Below are positions 46,501 through 57,762 of a stretch of 64,000 nucleotides of DNA, one piece after another (position 1 is the first letter of the stretch; each line of letters opens with the position of its first letter). The position numbers were made by a program, and so were the translations under genes. This DNA is from Coffea arabica (taxonomy: Eukaryota; Streptophyta; Magnoliopsida; Gentianales; Rubiaceae). The stretch spans positions 4,404,501 through 4,468,500 of the forward strand of contig NC_092317.1 of the NCBI RefSeq assembly GCF_036785885.1. Reading direction: 5' to 3'. The notes beneath the pieces are model-generated. The model did no database searches. It saw only the letters and a program-made list of their open reading frames with translations, and was not told the origin of the DNA.

Positions 46501-49403
46501 TGGACTTCTAAGTCGTTGGTTGTCTTCTCATTATCATGGTGGTGTACACGATGAAAAGTCTGTTGCACGTCACACGGTGAACTTACTCACATCAACAATA
46601 AAAGTTGATGCAGATCAATCAGATCTGAGATTTTGCTTCAGGATAATTTCACCAGCGAAGAATTACACCTTGCAGGTAAATACTTATTAGCCTGACATGT
46701 TTAATAGTTTGAGTAGTGAGAAACTTTTTAGTTGGTGAGGCTGAATGTCTTTTGTAACCCAATTACTTAAAGACTCGTTATCTTGGGCGGTAGCTTAGTA
46801 GTTGTTTGGTCATGTAGGCAGAGAGTGCAACAGAGCAAATGGATTGGATTGATAAAATAACTGGAGTTATTGCATCTTTACTGAGTTCCCAGGAACCCGA
46901 GAAGGTAAAATCGAACTGCATCAGTGCATTCTAAACGTAGTGTTTGGTTCTCATGAATTATACTAATTCAATCATGTGCCAGCATTTTGCTGCAAGCCCC
47001 AGTAGTGAAAGTAGTTCCATCGGAAGTCCAGATTATGATCACGGGACAATTGAAGAACATTCCTCTGATAAGGAATTTGCTTCTAGGAACTTGATACGTT
47101 CATCAAAAAGTGCACTGCAGCTACATCATAGTATGAAAATTGATAAGCCAGTTGATACATTAAAAAGATTACCTGGGAACGATGTGTGCGCTGATTGTGG
47201 TGCGCTTGAACCAGACTGGGCTTCCCTGAATCTTGGTGTCCTAATCTGTATAGAGTGTTCTGGTGTTCACCGAAACCTTGGGGTACATATATCAAAGGCA
47301 AGTTTTTTTTTTATCTCAAGTTTGCGTTTTAACCTTCTCACATTTGCTGTTAATTTTCAATATCTTACAAACACATTTCTAGTGTAAAGGTTCTATCAAG
47401 ACCTAGTCCTGGTTGTATATGAAAGGAATTTTGACAATAAATAGCTCATGAGAAGAAAAGTGCTGGTTGCTCATTGTAGCTGATTACTTTTAGCGCTAGT
47501 AGCAAATGATTTTCTTGGTTGCTAATCCTACATTGTTGTGTACTTCAAGTGCAGGTGAGATCCTTAGCTCTCGATGTGAAGGTCTGGGAACCTTCTGTGA
47601 TAGCGTTGTTCCAGGCCTTGGGGAACGTCTTTGTGAATTCAATATGGGAGGGGCTGTTGAATGCAAGAAAAACTTTTCAGGCTGATGAAATACCAAGGCG
47701 GTAAGTGTTGCAGAGTTTTCTGCAGTTGATTATCTTGTTTTAAAGGCTTAATGTTAAATATATATATCTTTGATGCAGGTTCTTTGAGTCTGATAAACAC
47801 AAACAGTTTTTCAGTAAACCCAGTCATGATGATCATATCTCAGTTAAGGAGAAGTTCATTCATGCAAAGGTACTAACTCTTCTTCTTTTTTTATCTCTAT
47901 CAGTTCAGTTGGATTATTTACTCAAATGTTCATATCTTAATTGGAAACTATACAAGTATTGTTGAATTTATTGTTGTTCGCAAACTAAGGAAGTCAATTT
48001 TACTTTAAAAAGTCACATTAAAGACAATCTCTTAGATATTGACTTTACGGTGATTTGTTAAAATGGACTCTTTTTTTTTTTTAGTTTGATGTGCAATTTA
48101 AGGGCAAAGTTTTGGCTATCATGGAATCAGACGAATCACAGATCTTTTCAAGGCATTCAGAAACCTCGGTAGACTATAATCGCTAGGTTTTGTATACTTG
48201 TTTTCTTGGAGTAGCTATAAACATGCATGGAGATGACTGCTGCGCCAATGTGACAGTTCAAAAAATAAAAAAATAAGAGCTATAAACATGCATGGACACT
48301 CAGATGAGTTTTTGTCTGATTTTGAATTGTTATCTGCACTTTCTGTACAGGGGAATACTGTTTTACTAATACGATGTTTGCTTTTTTTTTTTTTATCTGG
48401 GAAAAAGAAAAAATTAACAGCGTGTTTTCCTTTTGCAGTATGCAGAAAAACGTTTTGTTCAGAAAGTTAACGACAGTAAGCATCTTCTTTCAGTTGCCGA
48501 ACAATTGTGGGAAAGTGTTCGCATGAATGATAAGAAATCAGCATACCGCCTCATTGTCATATGTGAAGTGGATGTAAACGCAATCCTTAGGCAAGCCTCA
48601 CTTACTACACCATTAAGTCTAGCCAAGCCAATGAGATTGCAGGATCATGCAAATGCTCATCAGAACTTTGACAATATGGATGGTGGTTCTGTACTATCTG
48701 CAAATGCAGAAAGCATTAGTCATAGTCAGTTCATTAATTATCTTCTTGATGGCTGTTCCTTGCTTCACCTGGCCTGCCAAATTGCTGATGTCAGTATGGT
48801 AGAGTTGCTCCTACAACATGGTGCAAATATAAATTCTTGTGATTCAAGGGGTCAGGCACCATTGCATCATGCTATAATAAGAGGAAGAATTGCAATTGTC
48901 AAGCTTCTGCTTACTAGGTAATTCTTGCATCTGACTAGATTTCTATTATGTTCTTTTCTTTTTCCAATCAACAGATCCTATGCTTCTTTGTTTTCATTGT
49001 GGAGAATCCTCATCTTTTTTTTTTTTTTTTCGGGGTCCATGTTCAGTTTATCCTCAGTTTCCAAGTGTGATTTTTGTTTATCAGTATAAGAAGGAACTTC
49101 AACTTCCTGAAGTTGTGCATTGTCTAAACACCTAGTTCAAGTCCTTCATTGATACAATGCATGACTAAGTCAGCTCTTAGTAATTAATTCATATACTAGA
49201 AGACTTTTATTTCCAAATCTAAACATCTAGTAGGGAGTGTGCGTTCGAAAGTTTTTAACTGCTGCTTATGTGACCCCTTGGATGGCAGGGGAGCTGACCC
49301 GCAAGCTCCAGATAAGGAAGGTAAAACACCTTTACAGCTTGTTAAAGAATCTGACCTCGATGATGTTGAGATAATTGCTGTCTTGAAAAATGCTAGCAGA
49401 TAG
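40533..49403 (+). CDS. ACAP-type ARF GTPase-activating protein, BAR-PH-ArfGAP-ankyrin (AGD1/AGD2/AGD4-like), 19 exons
   Basis: Exons: 40533-40592, 41209-41285, 42240-42340, 42852-42922, 43144-43206, 43686-43730, 44529-44594, 44714-44761, 44869-44964, 45049-45090, 45889-46104, 46229-46360, 46442-46675, 46818-46904, 46983-47297, 47555-47700, 47779-47869, 48439-48917, 49289-49403. Phases close, giving 827 residues. It should stimulate GTP hydrolysis on ARF GTPases at endosome, TGN or plasma membranes. The order is BAR about 10-225; PH about 297-440 ([20 protein letters not shown]); ArfGAP about 505-620 with zinc ligands Cys515, 518, 535 and 538 (C-X2-C-X16-C-X2-C) and the conserved Arg543 in SGVHRNLG; ankyrin repeats about 735-815. 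Start: ATG 40533, or 40548 five codons later. The intron after exon 15 is GC-AG. The closest match I recall is AGD1/2/4 rather than AGD3/VAN3, and gene order favours AGD1. Confidence 0.93.
48213..48296 (+). repeat. Short direct repeat with RY motif in an ARF-GAP intron
   Basis: AGCTATAAACATGCATGGA occurs at about 48213 and again at about 48278, about 65 bp apart. Each contains CATGCATG, an RY (Sph) element, which may be chance inside an intron. Confidence 0.8.
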
Positions 49404-52224
49404 CCTTGGATCCATGAATCAGAGGTAGAAATGAAAACTTTCGAATGTACTAAATCGGTGCTCTTCTACCCTGGGATCTGAGGTAATTTGAATATGGCTA
49501 GTCAGGTTCTTACCAGTTAAACCATGCAAGGGAGTTACCTCACTTTCGTCTCCCACTGGGTGCATGCCTTTTTCTGAAAGACACAATGTGGTACCAAAAA
49601 CAGTGTAAAGATGCACGATACTCGTGTTTGTGTGCCATCTTTTCTGGTTTCTTTTCTTTTGAGATTGGCTAGGATGAATATGCTGTGGCTGTATATAACT
49701 TTTTTAAGTAATTTCAGGATGACTCTGTGACCATGGGACTCCTATTGTACTTGAGCTAGTCCCCAGAAATGTGCTGTTAGGACGCTTAGGATGGATAATA
49801 GTTGTATGATTTGCATTGAATCTTGAAAAATTTTGATTTCTTTCCTTTTGAAATTGCTTCCACCGTTTCTTTGTCATTTTTCCTTTTGAATTTGCTTCCA
49901 CGCTTAGGATGGATAATAGTTGTTTTTCCTGTTTTGATTTACAATCAAAGAGCGATAAAAGTAGTCCCTTCATTGTACCTTGGTCCTCCTCATTCAATTC
50001 AATCCATGGTAACGCCAAATCTGCTTGTATCCTTCGGCAGAAAGCAAAATTAATTTTTATTTTATACTCAGTTTCCGAGTGTAATTGGGATTTTATCACG
50101 TTAAAAAATTATGAGGTTTTAGCCTCATGGAATAATTAGAAGGATTTTGTGGCAACAAATAATAACGTTAAACAAAAATCATTATGAGCATAAAATGAAG
50201 AAGTAAAACTATATGGTATCTGCCCAAGCCTTATATTTTCCAACTCGAACTGCCAATTCCCTTTTTACTTGGATTCCCACTTCTCAATCATCCATCCAGC
50301 TACTAATTAGACTAAACAACAATACATAACATTCAGTAATCAAAGTGGAAATCTTTTACTCTTTCCCGATTTTCATAATTTTGTTTCGTCAAATACACTA
50401 ATTATCAGTGTAGAACAAAACAAGTCATCAGCGAATGCAGAAAATCAGACACATTGATCCACCAAGTCCCATTTGTTTGTCCACCTAAATTTGGTATCAG
50501 GCACGAAAACCAATTCCACAAATTTATCGCATAACATCTTCATCAGTGTGACTCGAGCCAGTGATCACCAGAAGCTTTTTGGTGACTAAACATTAACAGT
50601 GGTCCTCATTGAAACAGAAAAAGACAGCAGAGGATTGCCAATTTATAAGAATGAACTGCATGTTGATACAGCTTGATTTTTGGTACAATTCACTTGGGAG
50701 AAAAGTGGGAGTGTGTAGCTCAAAATGCTCCAGGGAGCATGGAGTCCGAAGTTTCCCTAATCACTCTGCGCTATGAGCAAAGTGTTTCTTCAAACTTTTG
50801 CTGGTCTGCCTCGTGTTTTTACCAGTGCCTGCTCAGTGGAGAGACAAAACGTAAAGCAGCAATTTGCAAAGCAATATAATAACTCACTCATGCTAAAATA
50901 CAATACAAGAAACAAAAGAATCATCAACAGTAAAACACAGCGCTCCAATCTGGCATACCAAATTGCAGTTCATGATTCCCCTAAAATCGTTGTAAGATGT
51001 GCAACCTTGTCCATCAGATGTCCTTAAGCTAGCAAGGATCGAAAACCCTGCTCAAGAGGTGGACAGAAGTAAACAATCCAGGAATAAATAGCTCAAAAAA
51101 AGTAGTACATAAACATATATATACATATAACGTGCAGCTCAATACCCCGCAATACTTCAGAAGATTAGAAATTATTCTGATCAGATAATCATTGATAATT
51201 AGTATTGTCAACATAAGATGCCATGTGCACATCAAAAGCTATTTGCATTAGAAACATCAGGAAAAAACACAGATAAAATGAAACAACGCAAGGATAGATG
51301 AATAACTTAGGCTGAATATCTAGGGACATACTAGAGCCAACAAATCCTATTATATTAAAAACATAGAAGGCATAATTATTACCTTTTAAGCTCAAAACCC
51401 TTTGCTTCTTTTACCACCTGCTATTGCTAAAGGTAGTACCATGGAGCACATCACCTGCAAAATGAACTCAAATCAGTTTGTTAAGCATGGGATTTTACTC
51501 CTCCATTAAGTAACTGAAGCCATGACCTAAAGTAGCATCTATGCTTTTGCTGAGGGCCAAGAGTCCCCTAGCATACTTAGGGTTATGTGTTCAGGTGTGT
51601 GCACATACATGCCTCTGTGTGACAGCATCTCATAAAGAACCGCACCAACCCCAACACCCCCTCCCCCCCCCCCCCCCCCCCAAAAACCCATTTTTCTGTC
51701 CCCAATAGCCGAAAAGAAGGAAATAAGAAAACAGGAGGCAATTTCCCTGCCATGGAAGTAAAGATCCCAACTACAATCATGAAACTGGTTTCAACAAAAA
51801 CATGCAACCCTTTCAAGTTCTACAAAAAACGAAACATAATCACATTGTAAATAAAAGAACAAGCGGACCATCTGTGCATCTTAATTGAAAGTAAAAGTCC
51901 CACCCACCCATTAAAAAAAGAGGAAAACAAAGCCATATATATATGTATGTATATGTGTATGTATATATAACAGTAAAAAGGGAAAGGAGGAATGTGATAA
52001 CAACTGAGATGAATGATGAAGTGTAGAATTTTGTATTTTCACCTTTCACAGATGTATCTTTTGATTGCAGCTGAAAACTTTCACGCAACTTAATTGCAGC
52101 AAAAACTGAGGCTGCTCACCACACTTAATAGATCCGTCTCCTTATACAGTATCCCAAAAATCAGTCGAAGAGCCAGCATAACGAAGAACGCAAAAGTCAT
52201 AACTACCATCGCCTCAAACTCTGC
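49404..52224. other. Tail-to-tail spacer between the ARF-GAP gene and a PPR gene
   Basis: 2.8 kb. The left part is the ARF-GAP 3' UTR, with a small duplication: GCTTAGGATGGATAATAGTTG at about 49786 and 49903. On the minus strand 51389-51455 is bounded by TTTTGCAG and AAAG/GTAATA. A donor GAAAG/GTGAAAAT lies near 52041, suggesting a spliced, multi-exon 3' UTR for the PPR gene. A C20 homopolymer is at 51663-51681. No protein-coding gene is supported. Confidence 0.5.
51663..51681 (+). repeat. Poly-C homopolymer run
   Basis: A run of about 19 C residues, immediately preceded by CCCCCT. A second poly-C run of 14 lies at about 18257-18270 in a mannosidase intron. Such runs are prone to length error. 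Confidence 0.8.
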
Positions 52225-55200
52225 TTAAACCTGACAAGCAACTTCTAGGGCTGCTTGCTTTGAGAGATTGCTAACACTCTCAGAATTTGCACTTATTTGG
52301 TATAGATCGATGAACTCGTTTAAAGCTGTGGATTTAGGAATCCAGCCATACCCTTTCATAATTTCTAATATTTTATCTAGTCTTCCGGAATATCCTGCCT
52401 TATTCAATCCATGGATCAAAGTACTGCACATTGCAAGACAAGGATTATATCCTTGGTTTCCAATCCTATCAAGTAATTCCATTACTCTAGAAATTTCACC
52501 ATTTCCAGACAAGGTCTCAACTAGCGTTTCATTTGTCAATCCATCCAGCAATCCCTTGTCCAATGCTAGATCCCAAAGTTTAAAACCTTTTTCCAAATGT
52601 CCTTCTTTGAAATACGCACCTATCATCATGCTGTAAATCAGTTCATCAGGCTCAATGCCCCTCTCAACCAAATTTTCAAAAGCTGAAAACATTTTTGACC
52701 GATTCCCAACTTTGTTGTAACCATGTAAGAGAGACATGTAAGTGAAATTTGTTGGCTTCAGATTCCTGTTCTGCATGTCTATGAAAAGTTCCTCTGCTTC
52801 TTTGATCATCCCAGCCTTGCAATGGTAGTCAATCAAAATTGTGAAGGTTATATGATTTGGTGTGATCTTCTTATCAGTCATTTCATTCACCAAGTCAATT
52901 GCTTTAGTCAATTTTCCCCACTTGCAAAGCCCATCAATCAAAGTATTAAAAGTCACAATAGATGCAATGCCTTTCTGTATCATTTCATGGAACAGTAACA
53001 ATGCTTTCTCTGTTTCCCCTTCCTTGCAGCACCCATTGGCAAGGGCATTGTAGACAAAAGAATCTGGTTGGAGCCCCCTTGCTGGCATTTCATTGAATAA
53101 GTTAAATGCCTCGCATAGGTTTCCTGATTTGCAGTATCCGTCAATTATTGTAGCATAAGTTACACAATTGGGCATCAAACCCTTGCCAGAGATCCCATCA
53201 AACAGTTCCCTAGATTTCTCAATGTCACCTGACTTGCATAGGCCACCTATTAATGCATTGTAAGTGACAATATTTGGAAAAATACCCTTCTGGAACATTT
53301 CATCATGAAGCAAAAAGGCTTTTTCCATATTTCCTTGCTTACAAAAGCCTGAGATGAGGGAGGTGTAAGTGTAAACATCAGGATGTAAACCTGCATCATA
53401 CAGGTCAGACAAAACTTGCATGGCTTCTGTTAATTTTCCATTTTTCGAGAGGCCATTGATAAGAACACTATACAGTTGCAAATCTGGGAGTAATCCCTGT
53501 CCTAGCATAGAGTTGAATGTTGAAAAGGCTTGCTTAATTTCCTCTTTGCAGAAGCCATTTATCATGCATGTATAAACAACAAGATTTGGTGCAATACCAT
53601 GATCAAGCATCTCTTTAAAATACCTTTCTGCTACTTCCATTTGCCCTGCCTCACTATATCCTGAGACGAAAGCCCCATATGTATATGCATTTGGCTTTAG
53701 TCCACACTTTCCCATTTCAATTAGACATGTTTTTGCTTCTTCCATTCTTCTGGCTTTGCAAAGGCCAATTATAACAGAATTATAGCAATATAGATCAGGC
53801 AAAACACCTTTCTGCAACATTTCCTTCAAGACATTGGTTGCATCTTCAAACTTACCATTCTGTACATAGCTTTTTATCATGTTTGAATAGATGATGGCAT
53901 TTGGTTTGACACCACAACTGACCATTTTGTCTAGGACAAGTTTTGCACGGTAGTAATCCCCAGAACGACATAACCCATTTATTATGACACCAAAAGTATA
54001 TACAGAAAGTTCCATGTTTCTCTCCTTCATCTCAGCAAGAACCTCAGAAGCCTTATCCAGACTTCCCTTTTGAATATACGCTTCAATTAGATAATTAAAA
54101 GTCTGAGTTTCAGGTGCTATGCCCATTGTAGTCATCTCATTCATGAATTCCACTGCCTTTTCCATCTGACCAACTTTACACAGCCCATTTATTATAGTAT
54201 TGTAAGCCACAATGTTTAACTTGATTCCCTTTGCAACCATTGCATCCTTAATTCTAAATGCACCTTCCATGTTACCCTCTTTCATGAAGCCATCAATCAA
54301 TGCAGTATAGGCAATTTGGTCAGGCCTGAGACCCATGTCATTCATCTCTTCCAAAATTGATTTAGCTTCCACTGACCTCTTCTGCTTGCAGAACCCATCT
54401 ATAAGTATCGAACACGTGTAACTATCTGGAATCAACCCCTTATCATCCATTGACCTCTTCAGTTGAAGAGCTTCATCCACAGCCCCCTTTCCACACAACC
54501 CTCTTATAACAACGTTATAGGTAACCAAATTCGGAGTACACCCATTTTCTTCCATCACGCGTAGGATCCTTTTCGCCTCCCCAACATTCCCAAGCTTACA
54601 GTAAGCATGGATCACACTTGTGTACGTATAAACATCAAGAGGAACCCCGCTCTCTACCACGCCCTCATACACCTTCCAAAACAACTCCATTCTATTACTC
54701 TTCATCAAATCCTTCAACAATGAATTACAACACAACAAATTCGGCATAAATTTACCATCTTTAGCTCCCAAAAACACAGAAAAAGCCTCGTTCAAAAAAC
54801 CCTTTGTCCTATAAGCATCAATTAACAACTCAAACACAACAGACCTTGATTTCAACCTATCACATTCCTTACAACATTCCAGCAATGAGCTCAAAATATC
54901 TAAAACCGGAATCCGGGTCTCGATCATTTTACTCAATAACCCATTGGCAAGTGAGAATAAATTGGAGTTACATAGAATCAAATTGAGAATTGAAAAAGAA
55001 TCGAGATTTTGAGGAGTACCCATTTGCTGGTTTGACCAGTTGAAGAAGTCCAAAAGGCGTTTGGGATGAATATCCAGTTGGTTTCTTTGAAGAACTGATT
55101 GAACCACATCTGGGTTCAGCTTTTCTTGAGGGACAGTGGAGGATTCTAAGAGGAATTGCCAGTTGTTGTGCATCAAAATCTTGCTGATTTCTTCAGCCGT

Positions 55201-55332
55201 GGATTCATTTCCTCTGGAGGTGTGGAAGAAATACACCGATGTCCGGAGAACATTAAACTTTATTGCTTTCTTCAAAACCAGGTGCTTTTGGTACCGAAAT
55301 GCATAGGCTTTGCGAGAAGCTGATAACATCAT
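52225..55332 (-). CDS. P-class pentatricopeptide repeat protein, At5g61990-like, probably mitochondrial
   Basis: Single-exon ORF of 1035 residues on the minus strand, ATG ATG at 55332. At5g61990 of Arabidopsis is of similar size, about 974. The first 40 residues are basic and Ser-rich (SASRKAYAFRYQKHLVLKKA, then FFHTSRGNES), fitting a mitochondrial presequence. From about residue 165 to 990 there are more than 20 tandem PPR motifs, for example VVTYNVVIRGLCGKGAVDEA-like units joined by GxxPN/D. Two repeats are one residue short: the unit with INGFCKEEIKQAFSTF, and the one starting KGIASIVTFNTLIDGL, which lacks the usual Pro. No E or DYW domain is present. The predicted role is binding a specific organelle RNA. 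Next to SRP68 and the ARF-GAP gene it repeats an Arabidopsis gene order. Confidence 0.93.
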   Translation of the reverse strand: MMLSASRKAYAFRYQKHLVLKKAIKFNVLRTSVYFFHTSRGNESTAEEISKILMHNNWQFLLESSTVPQEKLNPDVVQSVLQRNQLDIHPKRLLDFFNWSNQQMGTPQNLDSFSILNLILCNSNLFSLANGLLSKMIETRIPVLDILSSLLECCKECDRLKSRSVVFELLIDAYRTKGFLNEAFSVFLGAKDGKFMPNLLCCNSLLKDLMKSNRMELFWKVYEGVVESGVPLDVYTYTSVIHAYCKLGNVGEAKRILRVMEENGCTPNLVTYNVVIRGLCGKGAVDEALQLKRSMDDKGLIPDSYTCSILIDGFCKQKRSVEAKSILEEMNDMGLRPDQIAYTALIDGFMKEGNMEGAFRIKDAMVAKGIKLNIVAYNTIINGLCKVGQMEKAVEFMNEMTTMGIAPETQTFNYLIEAYIQKGSLDKASEVLAEMKERNMELSVYTFGVIINGLCRSGDYYRAKLVLDKMVSCGVKPNAIIYSNMIKSYVQNGKFEDATNVLKEMLQKGVLPDLYCYNSVIIGLCKARRMEEAKTCLIEMGKCGLKPNAYTYGAFVSGYSEAGQMEVAERYFKEMLDHGIAPNLVVYTCMINGFCKEEIKQAFSTFNSMLGQGLLPDLQLYSVLINGLSKNGKLTEAMQVLSDLYDAGLHPDVYTYTSLISGFCKQGNMEKAFLLHDEMFQKGIFPNIVTYNALIGGLCKSGDIEKSRELFDGISGKGLMPNCVTYATIIDGYCKSGNLCEAFNLFNEMPARGLQPDSFVYNALANGCCKEGETEKALLLFHEMIQKGIASIVTFNTLIDGLCKWGKLTKAIDLVNEMTDKKITPNHITFTILIDYHCKAGMIKEAEELFIDMQNRNLKPTNFTYMSLLHGYNKVGNRSKMFSAFENLVERGIEPDELIYSMMIGAYFKEGHLEKGFKLWDLALDKGLLDGLTNETLVETLSGNGEISRVMELLDRIGNQGYNPCLAMCSTLIHGLNKAGYSGRLDKILEIMKGYGWIPKSTALNEFIDLYQISANSESVSNLSKQAALEVACQV

Positions 55333-56391
55333 TCTTTCTTTTTTTTTCTTTTTGCCAATACAAAATGGCTCTAAATTTCTTTTACAAATATGATATTACC
55401 TCCTACCCTGGAGCTTCTTCATTTTAATTTCTTCTAAAATCTCCTTTCTGAAGCTATGCTCTGTTCTGGTCTACTAGTTTTCGAGACATTCAACCATTCA
55501 AGTTTGGGACATCGGGTGGGTATGGAAAATCGGTTGGAATTCACCTGTAAACCCTTTTCTTTTTCACTTGGTTAAAGGTGGAGAGTTAAGCCCAGTTTGT
55601 TGTACTAATGAATTTGTAACAGGCCCATTGGCCCTGGATCAGTTTAGAATAAACTCATATCAAGAATATAAGTTGACTCAATTAGCAAAATCGAATAATT
55701 TTTTTACAAAAGATCTTCTGCAGGACGTGTATTCAAATTCTACTGTCGATATTAGAGTTGTATTAATGGATGATTTGTAAGAACTTCCGTAAACGACCTA
55801 TAGTTCTAAATGTATGTTCTGATCTGTAATGGTGATCGAAACTGAACCCATCCAAACTTTTTTCTTATCCAACAAAAAAAAAATAAAAATCCTTCTCTAG
55901 TCCCTTTACTTGCCAATGTACTCATCTTTTATTGTCGTGATCTCGGATTGAAGCGAATTACGTTGAGATTTCCATCCTTGTTTATGGACTATGCTTAACA
56001 GGGGCGTGTGGCTTTACCATTGACATTCAAGCATTGATTTTATTTTTTTTTGTCTTATAAAGGAAATCAACAACTCAACTTCAAGGGAATTTTCGTTTTG
56101 TGTTGTTCAATTATACAGTTCCAAAGCATATACTACGGATGTCAGATTCGCTATTGAGAGGAAATCAAAAAAAGATCAATACATAAATTATAACAACTCA
56201 TCACGTACATACAGTTATAAAAGACATGAATGGAAATAATAACGATGGAACCTTATTAGTAACTTTTTTAGACTCACACTATCGTTGGAGCGCAAAGTTA
56301 AAGCACAAAATATTAGATTAATCGTCCTTAGTACTACTAAAACAAGTGATTAACATCCTTAGAACACAAAAAACTATTATCGTTAATAATA

Positions 56392-56532
56392 GAGTAAATC
56401 TTATATACATTGACAGTGTATACACTATCATCGTTGGATTCGTGACATGTGTGCAAAAAATTGAATTTTAAATTCAAATTTTATATAGTTGTCATTCATC
56501 CAACGCTGACAGTGCGTAGGAAAGATTAATCC
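56392..56532. mobile_element. Small MITE with inverted ends and 7/8-bp target duplication
   Basis: The left end GAGTAAATCTTATATACATT and the inverse of the right end, GGATTAATCTTTCCTACGCA, are related. Both continue into CTGTCA/TGACAG and a GTTGGAT block, so the 141 bp form an imperfect palindrome around AATTTTAAATTCAAATTT. Flanks TAATAATA (56384-56391) and TAATAATG (56533-56540) match at 7 of 8. The size and the 8-bp duplication fit a hAT-type MITE. Confidence 0.6.
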
Positions 56533-57076
56533 TAATAATGTATGTCAAAAAAAAAAGGAGCATATGGATTAAAGCTTATTAAGCAAATAGGCAACTTCGG
56601 CAACTGTCAACTGAAAAACACAACCGACGATGTGTACTAATTACAAACTAGTCGTTCTAGGAAGACTGAGCCCATATTACGAAGGTTGCATGGGCCCATG
56701 GAATATTTGCACTTACATTGAGGGCCTTCTCTGTCATGCTGGTTTAGCTCATGACACAAATTCTGGCCCAACAAATATGATGATTACCCAAGCCCGGTTG
56801 CCCATCAAGTGCTCCTTAAACTACTGATGACGGAAAAGACTACTATAGGCCCCATAATAGTGGGCCATTTCAAAAAAGAAATTCAAACTTTGGTCACCTT
56901 TGCTTGAGGATGAAACCAGTAAAATTTGCACAGAGCAAAAGCATCAAATTCCATCATCCGAACATGATGATGGTTCCAAACTTGGTTGGCATGATAAAAA
57001 CTGGACTTTGAAGCTTCCCATTAGAATGGCTAATCATCTGTTTATAAACCCGACATCTGTCCTCAATTAATCGCAT

Positions 57077-57111
57077 CAAGAAAGTAATCGCATCCATTGA
57101 TTACTTTCTTG
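57077..57111. repeat. Perfect 13-bp inverted repeat
   Basis: CAAGAAAGTAATC at 57077-57089 pairs with GATTACTTTCTTG at 57099-57111 across a 9-base loop. It has no T-run or neighbouring gene to suggest a function. Confidence 0.85.
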
Positions 57112-57687
57112 AATAATCAAACTAAGATTATAAGCTCATCTAATGGCTTGAAGTAAATCCACTGGCATCTAGTGCCGTCCTAATAGGCTTTTTATCCCAT
57201 GTTGTGTTGTGGACCTCTTAAAGTTAATCCCACTTTAAAACTCACTCTCAGTTCTTGATGACTCCTTTAAGGTACGTAAAGAGACAGGATATCAATATCA
57301 ATCTCATGACGTGATGGTATTTTACTATGAAAAAAACACGCTTTTGAGTACAAATTGGATTCTTCCTTCTTGTTACCCCACATATTGTGCTACGTGTGTT
57401 TAATCAACGGTGACAATTTCTCGTGGAAATTGATTTTGTTTTTGAATGACATTCTAATAACTCTAATTAGCATCATAATCCATATTAACAGTAGCGATAC
57501 AAGTTGACGAGACCTTAATCTAGTAATCAATATTGATGATATCCCACAAAAAAAATTTGGGGTCGAGTCTCGCTAAATGTGAGTTTTTTCTCCCACTCTC
57601 TGTGTGGTTTAATTTAATTTGAGCTGGTCATTTTATTTCAAGTACTCCCACTATTATACGTGGTGATGCATAGATGGTCCGGTCCAA

Positions 57688-57762
57688 ACGTGGAAGTTAA
57701 TTAAGTCAATATTGCCAATTTTAGTCTATACGTGGAAGTTAATTAAAGTCAATGTTGCCAAA
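57688..57762 (+). repeat. Tandem direct repeat, two copies, 42-bp period
   Basis: ACGTGGAAGTTAATTAA plus GTCAAT-TTGCCAA occurs at 57688-57719 and again at 57730-57762 with a few differences. Confidence 0.85.

Larger units (their letters stand above)
55333..57600. other. PPR promoter and start of a long gene-poor region
   Basis: The first few hundred bases upstream of 55332 hold the PPR 5' UTR and promoter. The ORFs at 55568-55780 and 56630-56827 match nothing recognised. A 141-bp MITE lies at 56392-56532, and a perfect 13-bp hairpin at 57077-57111. Confidence 0.55.
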
